Assembly (NCBI GenBank): GCA_038109305.1
Contig: JAYNIR010000003.1
Span: 124,001 to 188,000 of the forward strand
Direction of reading: 5' to 3'
DNA: 64,000 nucleotides
Origin: UBA1479 sp038109305
GTDB taxonomy: Bacteria; Pseudomonadota; Alphaproteobacteria; Rhodospirillales; Casp-alpha2
In this document: positions 9,188 through 17,285 of the stretch, one piece after another
Layout of the letters: every line of letters begins with the position of its first letter
Numbering within the stretch: the first letter of the stretch is position 1
Made by a program: the position numbers and the translations under genes
Notes under the pieces: model-generated
Told to the model about the DNA's origin: nothing
The model's input: the letters and a program-made list of their open reading frames with translations, nothing else
Databases searched by the model: none

Positions 9188-10042
9188 TTAAGCCTGAGCC
9201 GGCGCGTCTTCGGCGGGCCCGGGCGTCAGCGCTCCTGTCACCTCAGCGGCGGCCTGTTCCGGCGTCGGCGGGTTTTCCGGGTTGGCTTCGGCGGCGGCGA
9301 CGACTTCGGTCGCGTTTTCGTCTTCGCCAAGGTCGACGCCGGCGGCTTGGAGCGAAGCGCTCAGACCGTCAAGCACCGCATCCGCCAAGAGGTCGCAATA
9401 AAGCTGCACCGCGCGGATCGCGTCGTCGTTGCCCGGCACCGGATAGGTGATGCCGGCCGGATCGGAGTTGGAATCCACCACGCCGACGACCGGAATGCCC
9501 AGCTTGTTGGCTTCGGCGACGGCGATGTCTTCCTTGTTGGTGTCGATGACGATGACGATGTCCGGCAGGCCGCCCATTTCCTTGATGCCGCCTAAGGCGC
9601 GCTCAAGCTTTTCCTGTTCGCGGGCCAGGCCGAGCAGTTCGCGCTTGGTCATGCCCAGGCTTTCCTGGTTGGTCATCCGTTCGTCCAGTTCGCGCAGCCG
9701 CGCAATGGATTTGGAAATCGTCTGCCAGTTGGTCAGCATGCCGCCGAGCCAGCGGTGGTTGACGTAGTACTGACCGCATTTCTTGGCGGCTTCGGCGACC
9801 CGGCCGGCGGCCTGGCGCTTGGTGCCGACGAACAGAACCCGGCCGTTGGCGGCGACGACGTCGCGCACGGCCTGAAGCGCCTGGTGCAGCATCGGCACGG
9901 TCTGTTGCAAATCGATGATATGGATGCCGTTGCGGACCCCGAACAGGTAGCTGTCCATTTTCGGGTTCCAGCGGCGGGTTGAGTGACCGAAGTGAACGCC
10001 AGCTTCAAGCAACTGACGCATGGAAAACGTGGGAAACGCCAT
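9188..10042 (-). CDS. rpsB: 30S ribosomal protein S2
   Basis: This protein of the small-subunit body is assembled late. The start was placed at the ATG giving MAFPTFSMRQLLEAG because it matches the family N-terminus. It is also preceded by an AGAGG ribosome-binding site about 8 bases away. A longer in-frame reading from 10129 adds 29 residues with no S2 similarity. The 284-residue product has the conserved HFGH(S/Q)TRRWNPKM segment. It also carries an Ala/Pro/Glu-rich acidic C-terminal tail of about 45 residues, often seen in alphaproteobacterial S2. Confidence 0.96.
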   Translation of the reverse strand: MAFPTFSMRQLLEAGVHFGHSTRRWNPKMDSYLFGVRNGIHIIDLQQTVPMLHQALQAVRDVVAANGRVLFVGTKRQAAGRVAEAAKKCGQYYVNHRWLGGMLTNWQTISKSIARLRELDERMTNQESLGMTKRELLGLAREQEKLERALGGIKEMGGLPDIVIVIDTNKEDIAVAEANKLGIPVVGVVDSNSDPAGITYPVPGNDDAIRAVQLYCDLLADAVLDGLSASLQAAGVDLGEDENATEVVAAAEANPENPPTPEQAAAEVTGALTPGPAEDAPAQA

Positions 10043-10081
10043 GATAAGCCTCTTTTCCGGTTGTGCCTCCGCGGGCGAATA

Positions 10082-10099
10082 CCGGGCCACATGGCCCGG
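10082..10099 (-). promoter_or_regulatory. Perfect hairpin in the rpsB leader
   Basis: A 7-bp perfect stem (CCGGGCC / GGCCCGG) with a 4-base loop lies 40 bases upstream of the rpsB start codon, inside the expected 5' leader. No run of T follows, so it is not a factor-independent terminator. Feedback binding of S2 to the rpsB leader is known in other proteobacteria. A similar role here is only inference from position. Confidence 0.35.
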
Positions 10100-10252
10100 C
10101 ACCGGAGCGGCAATTCCGTGAATTTGCATGGACGCCGCGTGCCAGCGTGCGATATGGGCGGAGGTTTAGCCCCCCAAAGGCGCGGAATCAAGGGAAAACT
10201 GGCCGGGCCAGGGCTTTAAATTCAAGGGTTTTGGCGGGAAACCGCACGCGGA

Positions 10253-13200
10253 TCAGTCCTCCCGGACCTCCAGCACGCCGGAAACGGACTTGACCGCCGC
10301 GATAACCGCCGGCGACAGTTTGAACCGGCGGTCCAGGCCTATCACGACCTCGCGCCGGTCTTCGAGCCTGGGGACCACATAAATCGGCGACTGGCCCCGT
10401 TCCTGAGCCATCAGCACTTCGGCGAGCGGCGCCAGCGGCCGGTCGCCGTCGATCACCACGGTCAGGCCGGTAATGGCCGTTGACGCCACCGCGTCCAAGG
10501 ACTTGAGGCCCTGGACCATGAACCTCGACGTATCCACCTCGATCTGCACGTCCATTTCGATGACGAAGGCCTGCCCCTTCTGCAAAACCTCGCGGTTAGC
10601 GGCCAGAACCTCGGAAAACATAATGCCTTCGAAGGTCCCCGTCGGGTCGGAGAATGTGACGAAGGCATAGCGTGCACCCTTGGCCGACGTGCGTTCCTTC
10701 ATCTGGTCAAAGGTGCCGGCCATACGCCGTTGGCCCGGCCGGCCGGAGGCCACGACCTCGGCATAGCTCTGGACCTTTTGCTTCCTTAAGACCGTTTCGT
10801 AATCGTCCAGCGGATGCGCCGACAGGTAGAACCCGACGGCGTCCAATTCCTGCTGCAACCGCTCGGCGGTGCTCCAGTCGGCGATGTTGTCGAGCCGGAT
10901 GTCCGGCTGTTTCTGCGCGCCGCCGCCGCCGCCGAACAGGCCCATCTGGTCGCTGTTGCGCTCCGCATGGGCGATGTTGGCCTCGTTCAAAATCTTCTCC
11001 AGGCCGCTGAACAGTTGCCGCCGGTTGGGATTAAGCGCGTCGAGCCCGCCGGCGCGGATCAGGTTTTCCATCTGGCGCTTGTTGATCAGCTTGGGATCAA
11101 GGCGGCGGGCAAAATCGGACAGGCTTTTGAACGGGCCGTTCGCCGTGCGCTCGGCGACCAATGCCTCCATGGCGCCGCCGCCGACGTTTTTGATGGCGGT
11201 GAGCGCATAGCGGATGGCGGACGCCTCTCCCTTCCGCTCGACGGAAAAGTCGCGGAAGGATTTGTTCACGTCCGGCGGCAACAGGTCGATGCCCTGATCG
11301 CGGAGCTCGCGCTTGAACACCGCGAGCTTATCTGTGTTGTGCATGTCGAGCGTCATGGAAGCCGCCAGGAATTCCACCGGGTGGTTAGCCTTCATATACG
11401 CCGTCTGATACGCGACAAGCGCATAGGCCGCGGCGTGCGATTTGTTGAAGCCATAGCCCGCGAACTTGGCGACCTGGTCGAAGATGTCCGACGCCTTGCG
11501 CTTGTCGACGCCGCGTTCTTCCGCGCCGGAAACGAAAATTTCCCGCTGCTGATCCATCTCGGCCTTGATCTTCTTACCCATGGCGCGGCGCAGAAGGTCG
11601 GCGCCGCCGAGGGTATATCCCGACAGCTCCTGCGCCGCCTGCATGACCTGTTCCTGATAGATCATGATGCCGAAGGTTTCTTGCAGGACCGGCTGAAGGG
11701 TCGGGTAAAGATAGTCCGGTTCCTCCTCCCCTTTCTTACGGGCGATGTAGGACGGGATGTTGTCCATGGGGCCCGGGCGATAAAGGGCGACGACGGCGAT
11801 GATGTCTTCGAACGCGTCGGCCTTCATCTGCTTCAGGACATCGCGCATGCCTTCCGATTCCAACTGGAACACGCCGGTCGTGTGGCCGTCGCCGATCATC
11901 TGGAAGGTCTTCGCATCGTCCAACGGGATGGTCGACAGGTCGAGTTCCACCCTCTTGTCGCGGCAAAGCTCCACCGCTTTGGCCAGCACGGTCAGGGTCT
12001 TAAGCCCCAAAAAGTCGAACTTCACCAAGCCGGCGCTTTCCACGAATTTCATGTTGAAGCCGGTAACCGGCAGGTCGGAGCGCGGATCGCGGTAAAGCGG
12101 GATCAGGTCTTCCAACGGCCGGTCACCGATGACGACGCCCGCCGCGTGGGTCGAAGCATGGCGGTAAAGGCCCTCAAGTTTCAGGGCGAGCGAGATGAGG
12201 TACTGAACCTGCGGGTCTTCGGCCATCATCCGGCGGATTTGCGGTTCGCCCTCAACGGCTTCTTCCAAGGTCACCGGATTGGCCGGGTTGTTGGGCACCA
12301 GCTTGCAGATTTTGTCGATGTAGCCGTAGGGCATTTCCAATACCCGGCCGACATCGCGCAGCACCGCGCGGGCCTGCAGTTTACCGAAGGTGATGATCTG
12401 CGCCACGTGGCCGTGGCCGTACCGCGCCTGGACATAGCGGATGACTTCGTCCCGCCGGTCCTGGCAGAAGTCGATGTCGAAGTCAGGCATGGACACGCGT
12501 TCGGGGTTAAGGAACCGTTCGAACAGCAGCCCGAACCGAAGCGGATCAAGGTCGGTGATCGAAAGCGACCACGCGACGACGGAACCTGCGCCCGATCCGC
12601 GGCCCGGCCCCACGGGGATGCCCCGCTCCTTGGCCCAGCCGATGAAGTCGGCGACGATCAGGAAGTAACCGGGGAAGCCCATGTCGATGATAACGCCGAG
12701 TTCGTATTCTAGCCGCTCGCGGTACGGCTTGGCGACTTCCTCACGCTGGGTGGCGTCCATGCCTTCTTCATAGACGTGCGCTTCGAGCCGCGCCTCAAGC
12801 CCCACCGCCGCCTGGGCGCGCAATTCGTCCTGTTCCGTCCGCCCGTCGCCGCAGTCATAGGCCGGCAGGATCGGGTCGACCTTTTCGACCATGAAGGCGC
12901 AGCGCTTGGCGATCACCATTGTGTTGTCGACGGCTTCCGGCAGGTCGGCAAACAGCGCGCGCATGTCGGGCGCGCCCTTGAACCAATGCTGCGGCGTCAG
13001 CCGCCGCCGCTCGGGCGTCGAGACGTAGGCGCTTTCGGCGATGCAGATCAGCGCGTCATGGGCCTCAAACATATCGGGCGTCGGATAAAACGCCTCGTTG
13101 GTGGCGACCAGCGGCAGATCAAGTTCGTAGGCGAGGTCGAGGAAGCCCGCTTCCGTCGCGTTTTCCGCGTCCATGCCGTGGCGCTGGATTTCCACATAGG

Positions 13201-13768
13201 TGCGGCCGTCGAAGGCGCCGGCCAGCCGCGTCAAAAGCGCACGGGCCTTGTCCGTCTGGCCGTGGACCAGTTCCCGCCCGACCGGCCCCGCCGGCCCGCC
13301 GGTCAGCAGGATCAGCCCTTGATTATGGGCCAGCAGCGTTTCCAGCCGCACGCCGGTTTCGGTCATTTCCTCGGCATCGAGGTACGCCGCCTTCAGAAGT
13401 TTCAACAGGTTGCGGTATCCGGTGTCGTCCTTGACCAGAAGTACCACCGAGGGCGAGCGTTCGCGGACCAAGCAGCCACCCTGACCGCCCATTGCGCCGC
13501 CGTTCTGTCCGTCGTCGCCGGGCAAGATCGTCAACTGGCAGCCGATGATCGGCTGCACCCCTTCGCCCCGCGCCGCCAGGGAAAATTCCAGCGCGCCGAA
13601 TAAATTATTCGTATCGGTCACGGCGACCGCCGGCATGCCGAATTTGCGGCACTGTTTGACGAGGTCCTTGAGCCGGATCGCGCCTTCGGAAAGCGAATAG
13701 GCGGAATGCAGGCGCAAGTGAACGAAATCAGCGGGCGGCGGAGCGTCTTTTTCGGGCGTGTCTGGCAT
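10253..13768 (-). CDS. dnaE: DNA polymerase III alpha subunit, replicative
   Basis: This is the catalytic subunit of the chromosomal replicase. The 1171-residue protein has an N-terminal PHP domain beginning with HLRLHSAYSLSEG, then palm and fingers with GRGSGAGS near residue 395. The catalytic aspartates are in PDFDIDFCQDRRDEV near residue 428. A helix-hairpin-helix region and a C-terminal OB domain follow. It is the high-fidelity DnaE1 type; the second, error-prone copy lies at 58.5 kb. In relatives lolCD usually stands next to dnaE, but here the nitrile hydratase/sox genes stand between them. Confidence 0.97.
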   Translation of the reverse strand: MPDTPEKDAPPPADFVHLRLHSAYSLSEGAIRLKDLVKQCRKFGMPAVAVTDTNNLFGALEFSLAARGEGVQPIIGCQLTILPGDDGQNGGAMGGQGGCLVRERSPSVVLLVKDDTGYRNLLKLLKAAYLDAEEMTETGVRLETLLAHNQGLILLTGGPAGPVGRELVHGQTDKARALLTRLAGAFDGRTYVEIQRHGMDAENATEAGFLDLAYELDLPLVATNEAFYPTPDMFEAHDALICIAESAYVSTPERRRLTPQHWFKGAPDMRALFADLPEAVDNTMVIAKRCAFMVEKVDPILPAYDCGDGRTEQDELRAQAAVGLEARLEAHVYEEGMDATQREEVAKPYRERLEYELGVIIDMGFPGYFLIVADFIGWAKERGIPVGPGRGSGAGSVVAWSLSITDLDPLRFGLLFERFLNPERVSMPDFDIDFCQDRRDEVIRYVQARYGHGHVAQIITFGKLQARAVLRDVGRVLEMPYGYIDKICKLVPNNPANPVTLEEAVEGEPQIRRMMAEDPQVQYLISLALKLEGLYRHASTHAAGVVIGDRPLEDLIPLYRDPRSDLPVTGFNMKFVESAGLVKFDFLGLKTLTVLAKAVELCRDKRVELDLSTIPLDDAKTFQMIGDGHTTGVFQLESEGMRDVLKQMKADAFEDIIAVVALYRPGPMDNIPSYIARKKGEEEPDYLYPTLQPVLQETFGIMIYQEQVMQAAQELSGYTLGGADLLRRAMGKKIKAEMDQQREIFVSGAEERGVDKRKASDIFDQVAKFAGYGFNKSHAAAYALVAYQTAYMKANHPVEFLAASMTLDMHNTDKLAVFKRELRDQGIDLLPPDVNKSFRDFSVERKGEASAIRYALTAIKNVGGGAMEALVAERTANGPFKSLSDFARRLDPKLINKRQMENLIRAGGLDALNPNRRQLFSGLEKILNEANIAHAERNSDQMGLFGGGGGAQKQPDIRLDNIADWSTAERLQQELDAVGFYLSAHPLDDYETVLRKQKVQSYAEVVASGRPGQRRMAGTFDQMKERTSAKGARYAFVTFSDPTGTFEGIMFSEVLAANREVLQKGQAFVIEMDVQIEVDTSRFMVQGLKSLDAVASTAITGLTVVIDGDRPLAPLAEVLMAQERGQSPIYVVPRLEDRREVVIGLDRRFKLSPAVIAAVKSVSGVLEVRED

Positions 13769-13904
13769 GGACTATTGATTCCATAAACCGGCACGGAGTC
13801 CGACGAGAATTCCGGGCCGGAGCGCCGGGTTTTCCCCGTTCGGCGATTTTTACGTGCATAACCCTGAGGATTCAAAGGCGTTAAGCCCGGGCGCGGCCCC
13901 CGAC

Positions 13905-13926
13905 CCGGCTTGATCGCCCAAGCCGG
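13905..13926. promoter_or_regulatory. Palindrome upstream of the nitrile hydratase operon
   Basis: An 8-bp perfect inverted repeat (CCGGCTTG and CAAGCCGG around 6 bases) lies 48 bp before the nthA start, in the 205-bp divergent gap between dnaE and nthA. It could be an operator or a transcript hairpin. The repeat is seen directly; the role is not known. Confidence 0.3.
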
Positions 13927-13973
13927 CCTGTGCCATGCTCGGCGAGCACCGCCGAAAAACGGGAGAATCGGCC

Positions 13974-14609
13974 ATGCCGCATGACGGTCATGATCATGAC
14001 CACACAGAGCCGCCGTCGGACATCGCGCTCCGGGTTAAATCGCTTGAAAGCCTGTTGATCGAAAAAGGTCTGGTTGACCCGGCAACGCTGGACGCGCTGG
14101 TCGACCGGTATGAACACCGCGTCGGCCCGCAGAACGGTAAAAAGGTCGTCGCCCGCGCCTGGACCGATCCGAAATACCGCGACTGGCTGCTGATCGAGCC
14201 TAACGCCGCCATCGGCGACTTCGGTTTCAAGGGCCGCCAGGGGGAACACATGGTGGTCGTCGAAAACGAGCCCAAGGTTCACAACATCGTCGTCTGCACC
14301 CTGTGTTCCTGTTATCCGTGGACGGTCCTGGGCCTGCCGCCGGTGTGGTACAAATCCGCGCCCTACCGGTCGCGCGCCGTTTCGGACCCGCGCGGCGTAC
14401 TCGCCGAATTCGGCACGACGCTGGCCAACGACGTGGAAATCCGGGTTTGGGATTCGACGTCGGAAATGCGCTATCTGGTCGTCCCCGAGCGGCCCGCTGG
14501 CACCGACGGATGGGACGCCCCGCGGCTTGAAAAACTGATCACCCGCAATTCCATGATCGGCGTCGAAAAGGCGAAATCGCCGGACGAGATCGAGGAAGCC
14601 GCCGAATGA
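13974..14609 (+). CDS. nthA: Nitrile hydratase alpha subunit, cobalt type
   Basis: This is the catalytic subunit of nitrile hydratase, which hydrates nitriles to amides in the cytoplasm. The 211-residue product carries the metal-claw motif VCTLCSCYPW with Cys108, Cys111, Ser112 and Cys113. Thr between the first two Cys and Tyr after the last mark the cobalt rather than the iron type. The N-terminus is His-rich (MPHDGHDHDH). The start at 13974 was chosen because GGGAG lies 8 bases upstream; an ATG at 13935 adds 13 unrelated residues. The beta subunit follows 10 bp later and an activator after that, so the unit is complete. Confidence 0.95.
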   Translation: MPHDGHDHDHTEPPSDIALRVKSLESLLIEKGLVDPATLDALVDRYEHRVGPQNGKKVVARAWTDPKYRDWLLIEPNAAIGDFGFKGRQGEHMVVVENEPKVHNIVVCTLCSCYPWTVLGLPPVWYKSAPYRSRAVSDPRGVLAEFGTTLANDVEIRVWDSTSEMRYLVVPERPAGTDGWDAPRLEKLITRNSMIGVEKAKSPDEIEEAAE

Positions 14610-14619
14610 GGAAATCGCG

Positions 14620-15276
14620 ATGAACGGCGGACACGACCTGGGCGGCATGCACGGCCTCGGCCCCATCAACCCGGAAAAAGAAACCGAAGAAGCCATCTTT
14701 CACGAAGACTGGGAGCGCAAGGTCTTCGCCTTCACCGTTGCGACGGGTTTGCTCGGCGAATGGAACATCGACGAAAGCCGCCATGCGCGTGAACGCCAGC
14801 ACCCGGTCGATTACATTCGCAACAGCTATTACGAAAATTGGCTGACCGGGACGGAAAACTGCCTGTTGGACGCGGGGTTGGTGACGGAAAGGGAAATCGC
14901 GTCAGGCAAGGCCGATTGCGCTGCCGCCGTCACGCCGCCGGGGCCGGAACAGGCGCTGAATGCGGTCAAGGCCGGCGGCCCGGCGGACGTCGACGCGCCG
15001 GTGACTCCTGCGTTCAAACCGGGCGACCGCGTCCGGATCAAAAACTTCCACCCCGCAGGCCACACTCGCGCCCCCCGCTACACCCGGGGGCACGTGGGCA
15101 AGATCGTCCGCATCCACGGCATCCACATTTTTCCGGACACCCACAAGGACGGCGTGACCGAAGGCGTGCCGCTTTATTCCGTCCGGTTCGAAGCGGCGGA
15201 GCTGTGGGGCCCAGACGCAACCCGCGGCAGTGCGGTCCACGTGGACATGTGGGAACCCTACCTGGACAAGGCGTAA
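14620..15276 (+). CDS. nthB: Nitrile hydratase beta subunit
   Basis: This is the structural partner that closes the active site over the alpha-subunit metal. The 218-residue protein has the family start MNGGHDLGGMHGLGP, the helical N-terminal part with SRHARERQHP, and a complete SH3-like C-terminal domain with FKPGDRVRI and APRYTRGHVG. Both conserved arginine regions that contact the alpha-subunit sulfenates are present. The beta chain is one polypeptide. This argues against the related thiocyanate hydrolase, whose equivalent is split into two chains. Confidence 0.95.
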   Translation: MNGGHDLGGMHGLGPINPEKETEEAIFHEDWERKVFAFTVATGLLGEWNIDESRHARERQHPVDYIRNSYYENWLTGTENCLLDAGLVTEREIASGKADCAAAVTPPGPEQALNAVKAGGPADVDAPVTPAFKPGDRVRIKNFHPAGHTRAPRYTRGHVGKIVRIHGIHIFPDTHKDGVTEGVPLYSVRFEAAELWGPDATRGSAVHVDMWEPYLDKA

Positions 15277-15280
15277 GTCG

Positions 15281-15595
15281 ATGACCGACCACCCCGTTTT
15301 CACCGAACCCTGGGAGGCTCAGGCTTTCGCCATGGCGACGACGCTGGTCGACCGGGGCGTGTTCACGGCCGAGGAATGGGCCGAAACGCTGGGCGCCGAA
15401 ATCAAACGCGCGCAGGCGGCGGGCGACCCGGACGACGGGTCGACCTACTACACGCACTGGATGAGGGCGCTGGAACGGCTGGCCCGCGAAAAGGGACTGG
15501 CCGACGACGCGGCCGTCACCCGGCGGGCGGAGGAATGGCGCCGCGCCTATCTGGCGATGCCGCACGGGCAGCCCGTGGAATTGAAAACCCCGTAG
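15281..15595 (+). CDS. Nitrile hydratase accessory protein (activator/metallochaperone)
   Basis: This small protein is needed for cobalt insertion and maturation of the alpha subunit in this enzyme family. The 104-residue product resembles the helical N-terminal half of the beta subunit: EPWEAQAFAMATTLVDRG, EEWAETLG, and YYTHWMRALERL. This matches the known nitrile hydratase accessory family. ATG 15281 lies 4 bp after the beta stop; a frame extension to 15230 overlaps nthB and has no family similarity. With nthA and nthB it forms a compact three-gene operon. No cobalt transporter is nearby. Confidence 0.88.
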   Translation: MTDHPVFTEPWEAQAFAMATTLVDRGVFTAEEWAETLGAEIKRAQAAGDPDDGSTYYTHWMRALERLAREKGLADDAAVTRRAEEWRRAYLAMPHGQPVELKTP

Positions 15596-15633
15596 GCGGC
15601 AGTCGATCGCCGTGCCAAACCGGAGGGCGCCTC

Positions 15634-16620
15634 TTGCCCAAACCGTTTTATCTTCACGTCGGATTGCAACGCTGCGCCTCGACCCTGATCGAGAATGTGT
15701 TTTTCAAGCCCGGCCACGATGTCTTTGACGCGCTTCGGGCCAACGGCATTCAACCCCTGTTCGAGTTGTTTCTGCTGCTTCGCGATCACGCGGAAGACCA
15801 ATACTGGACAGCCGATGCGGTTGACCGTTTGCGGGCTGCCGAATTTCACCCGCTGCTCGCCAACAGCGACGCGGCGGGATTTTTTCTTTCCGATGAAAGC
15901 CTCTCCCTCACCTGCCGCGAACATGGCCCGGGCATTGATGTGGAAGCCCGCGCGCATCACCTGGCGCGGCTTCTAGACGGGTTCGAAGCCCGCATCATTC
16001 TCATCGTTCGCGATCAGGCGTCGTTCATCCGATCGCTCTATGCCCTGCACCTACAGAACCTGGGCGCCAAGGACCGGGATGCGTTCGTCGCGGACATTCC
16101 GGAAGACGCCCTGGACTGGCGCCGCCTCGCGATGCTTTACGCCGATGTCTTCGGGCACGACCGGGTCGTGGTCCTACCCTATAACGCCGGGTGCTACGGC
16201 GCGGACGCGCCGTTTGAAGATTTCATGCCGGCGATGCAGACCAGCGTGGGGATTCCGTTCCCCGTCCCTGTGCCGCGTACGCAGCTATATAACCCCAGCC
16301 TGATGGGTGAATACTTCGATGTCCAACGGGCGGCCAATCAAGCCCTGCCCATCGACATCGCGACGGAGCTTTCACAATTGCTGCGGGCCGCCCGCGAAAA
16401 AGCGAAACCCGAAGCCGTCATCAGAGTTTTCCGGGACAAATATGGGACCGACGTCGGGGACGCGTTGCGCGAAATATATGCCGCAGCCTCGTTCGATCGG
16501 GACGGCGGTTTCACCGAGGACGCGCAACGCGCCAATCTTGCCCGGTTCGGCGCGGCCAACCGCGCCTTGTTCAGGGACTTCATGCCGGACTTCGACCCGG
16601 CGCCTTTTTTGGCAGGTTAG
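15634..16620 (+). CDS. P-loop sulfotransferase-like protein
   Basis: This is a probable PAPS-dependent sulfotransferase. The 328-residue product starts with a 5'-phosphosulfate-loop-like segment LHVGLQRCASTLIE (residues 6-19). Around residues 125-140 it has IVRDQASFIRSLYALH, resembling the 3'-phosphate-binding Arg...Ser motif of the family. The acceptor cannot be told. The start is taken as TTG 15634, because GGAGG is 7 bases upstream and no ATG or GTG is suitably placed in this frame. It lies 38 bp after the nitrile hydratase activator and may belong to that operon. Similarity is to motifs only, so the family call is moderate. Confidence 0.6.
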   Translation: MPKPFYLHVGLQRCASTLIENVFFKPGHDVFDALRANGIQPLFELFLLLRDHAEDQYWTADAVDRLRAAEFHPLLANSDAAGFFLSDESLSLTCREHGPGIDVEARAHHLARLLDGFEARIILIVRDQASFIRSLYALHLQNLGAKDRDAFVADIPEDALDWRRLAMLYADVFGHDRVVVLPYNAGCYGADAPFEDFMPAMQTSVGIPFPVPVPRTQLYNPSLMGEYFDVQRAANQALPIDIATELSQLLRAAREKAKPEAVIRVFRDKYGTDVGDALREIYAAASFDRDGGFTEDAQRANLARFGAANRALFRDFMPDFDPAPFLAG

Positions 16621-16638
16621 GCAGGCAAACGACGACGC

Positions 16639-17181
16639 TCAGGACTGTTTATTGATCCAATCCAAGAACGAGCCGTCGGCATAGCCCTTTTCAGCGACAA
16701 AGCGGTAAATGGCGAACTGCACCGCAGGTTCCGCGTAACCCGGCATGCGGAAAACTTCCTTACCCGCGCCGTCGAAGAACAAAATCACCGGCGTCGCGCG
16801 GACGCCCCTGGCCTTGGCGATGTCGGCTTCGCTCCGAGTCTTACCATCGAAATCGACGAACGGCCGCTTGCCCCAAAGGTCCATCTGAAACGTGTGGAAA
16901 TGTTTTTTGCCAAGGTCGGTGATTTCATCGAACTGGAAATTCACCGTGTGCAGGCGGTGGCAGTACTGGCAGCCTTTCTGTTCCCACAACAGCGCCAAGT
17001 ACTTGCCGGACGCGTCGGCGGCGGCCAGGTCTTTCCGCAGATCGCCGGTGGTCGGCGCGAACCAGGGCTCGGGCTCGAACCCGGCAATGGGCGTGGCGTT
17101 CGCGAAGCCGGGCAAGCCCACGATCCCGGCGGCCCCAAAGGCCGCCAACCCATTTGTGAAGGTACGCCGGTCGATCTTCAT
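16639..17181 (-). CDS. Exported thioredoxin-fold protein, SoxW-like
   Basis: This is a periplasmic thioredoxin-like reductant carrier, of the kind found in sulfur-oxidation clusters as SoxW. The 180-residue product (from the ATG at 17181) has an N-terminal Tat-like signal, DRRTFTNGLAAFG. The redox pair is C71-Q-Y-C74, followed by HRLH. The thioredoxin cis-Pro segment is VRATPVILFFDG. The start was chosen for the AGGA box 8 bases upstream and for the signal peptide; longer readings to 17211 or 17241 add unrelated residues. It is transcribed away from the sensor kinase and towards the sulfotransferase-like gene. A role in keeping SoxY or DsrE reduced is inference. Confidence 0.75.
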   Translation of the reverse strand: MKIDRRTFTNGLAAFGAAGIVGLPGFANATPIAGFEPEPWFAPTTGDLRKDLAAADASGKYLALLWEQKGCQYCHRLHTVNFQFDEITDLGKKHFHTFQMDLWGKRPFVDFDGKTRSEADIAKARGVRATPVILFFDGAGKEVFRMPGYAEPAVQFAIYRFVAEKGYADGSFLDWINKQS

Positions 17182-17285
17182 AACGCCGTCCTGATGCAAT
17201 CCGGGGTTCATCCCCATACGCCGCGCTGCCGGTTTTGGCAACGGCCTCGGCGCCGCGACTTACGCGATGTGAAACCCATTCTATA

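Noticed and set aside
10814..12712. Long plus-strand open frame (632 codons) over dnaE
   Set aside because: It is the mirror of dnaE in a GC-rich gene, has no domain pattern, and dnaE on the other strand is unambiguous.
13974..15595. Thiocyanate hydrolase instead of nitrile hydratase
   Set aside because: Thiocyanate hydrolase has the beta chain split in two. Here the beta subunit is one intact 218-residue chain and the third gene matches the nitrile hydratase accessory family.
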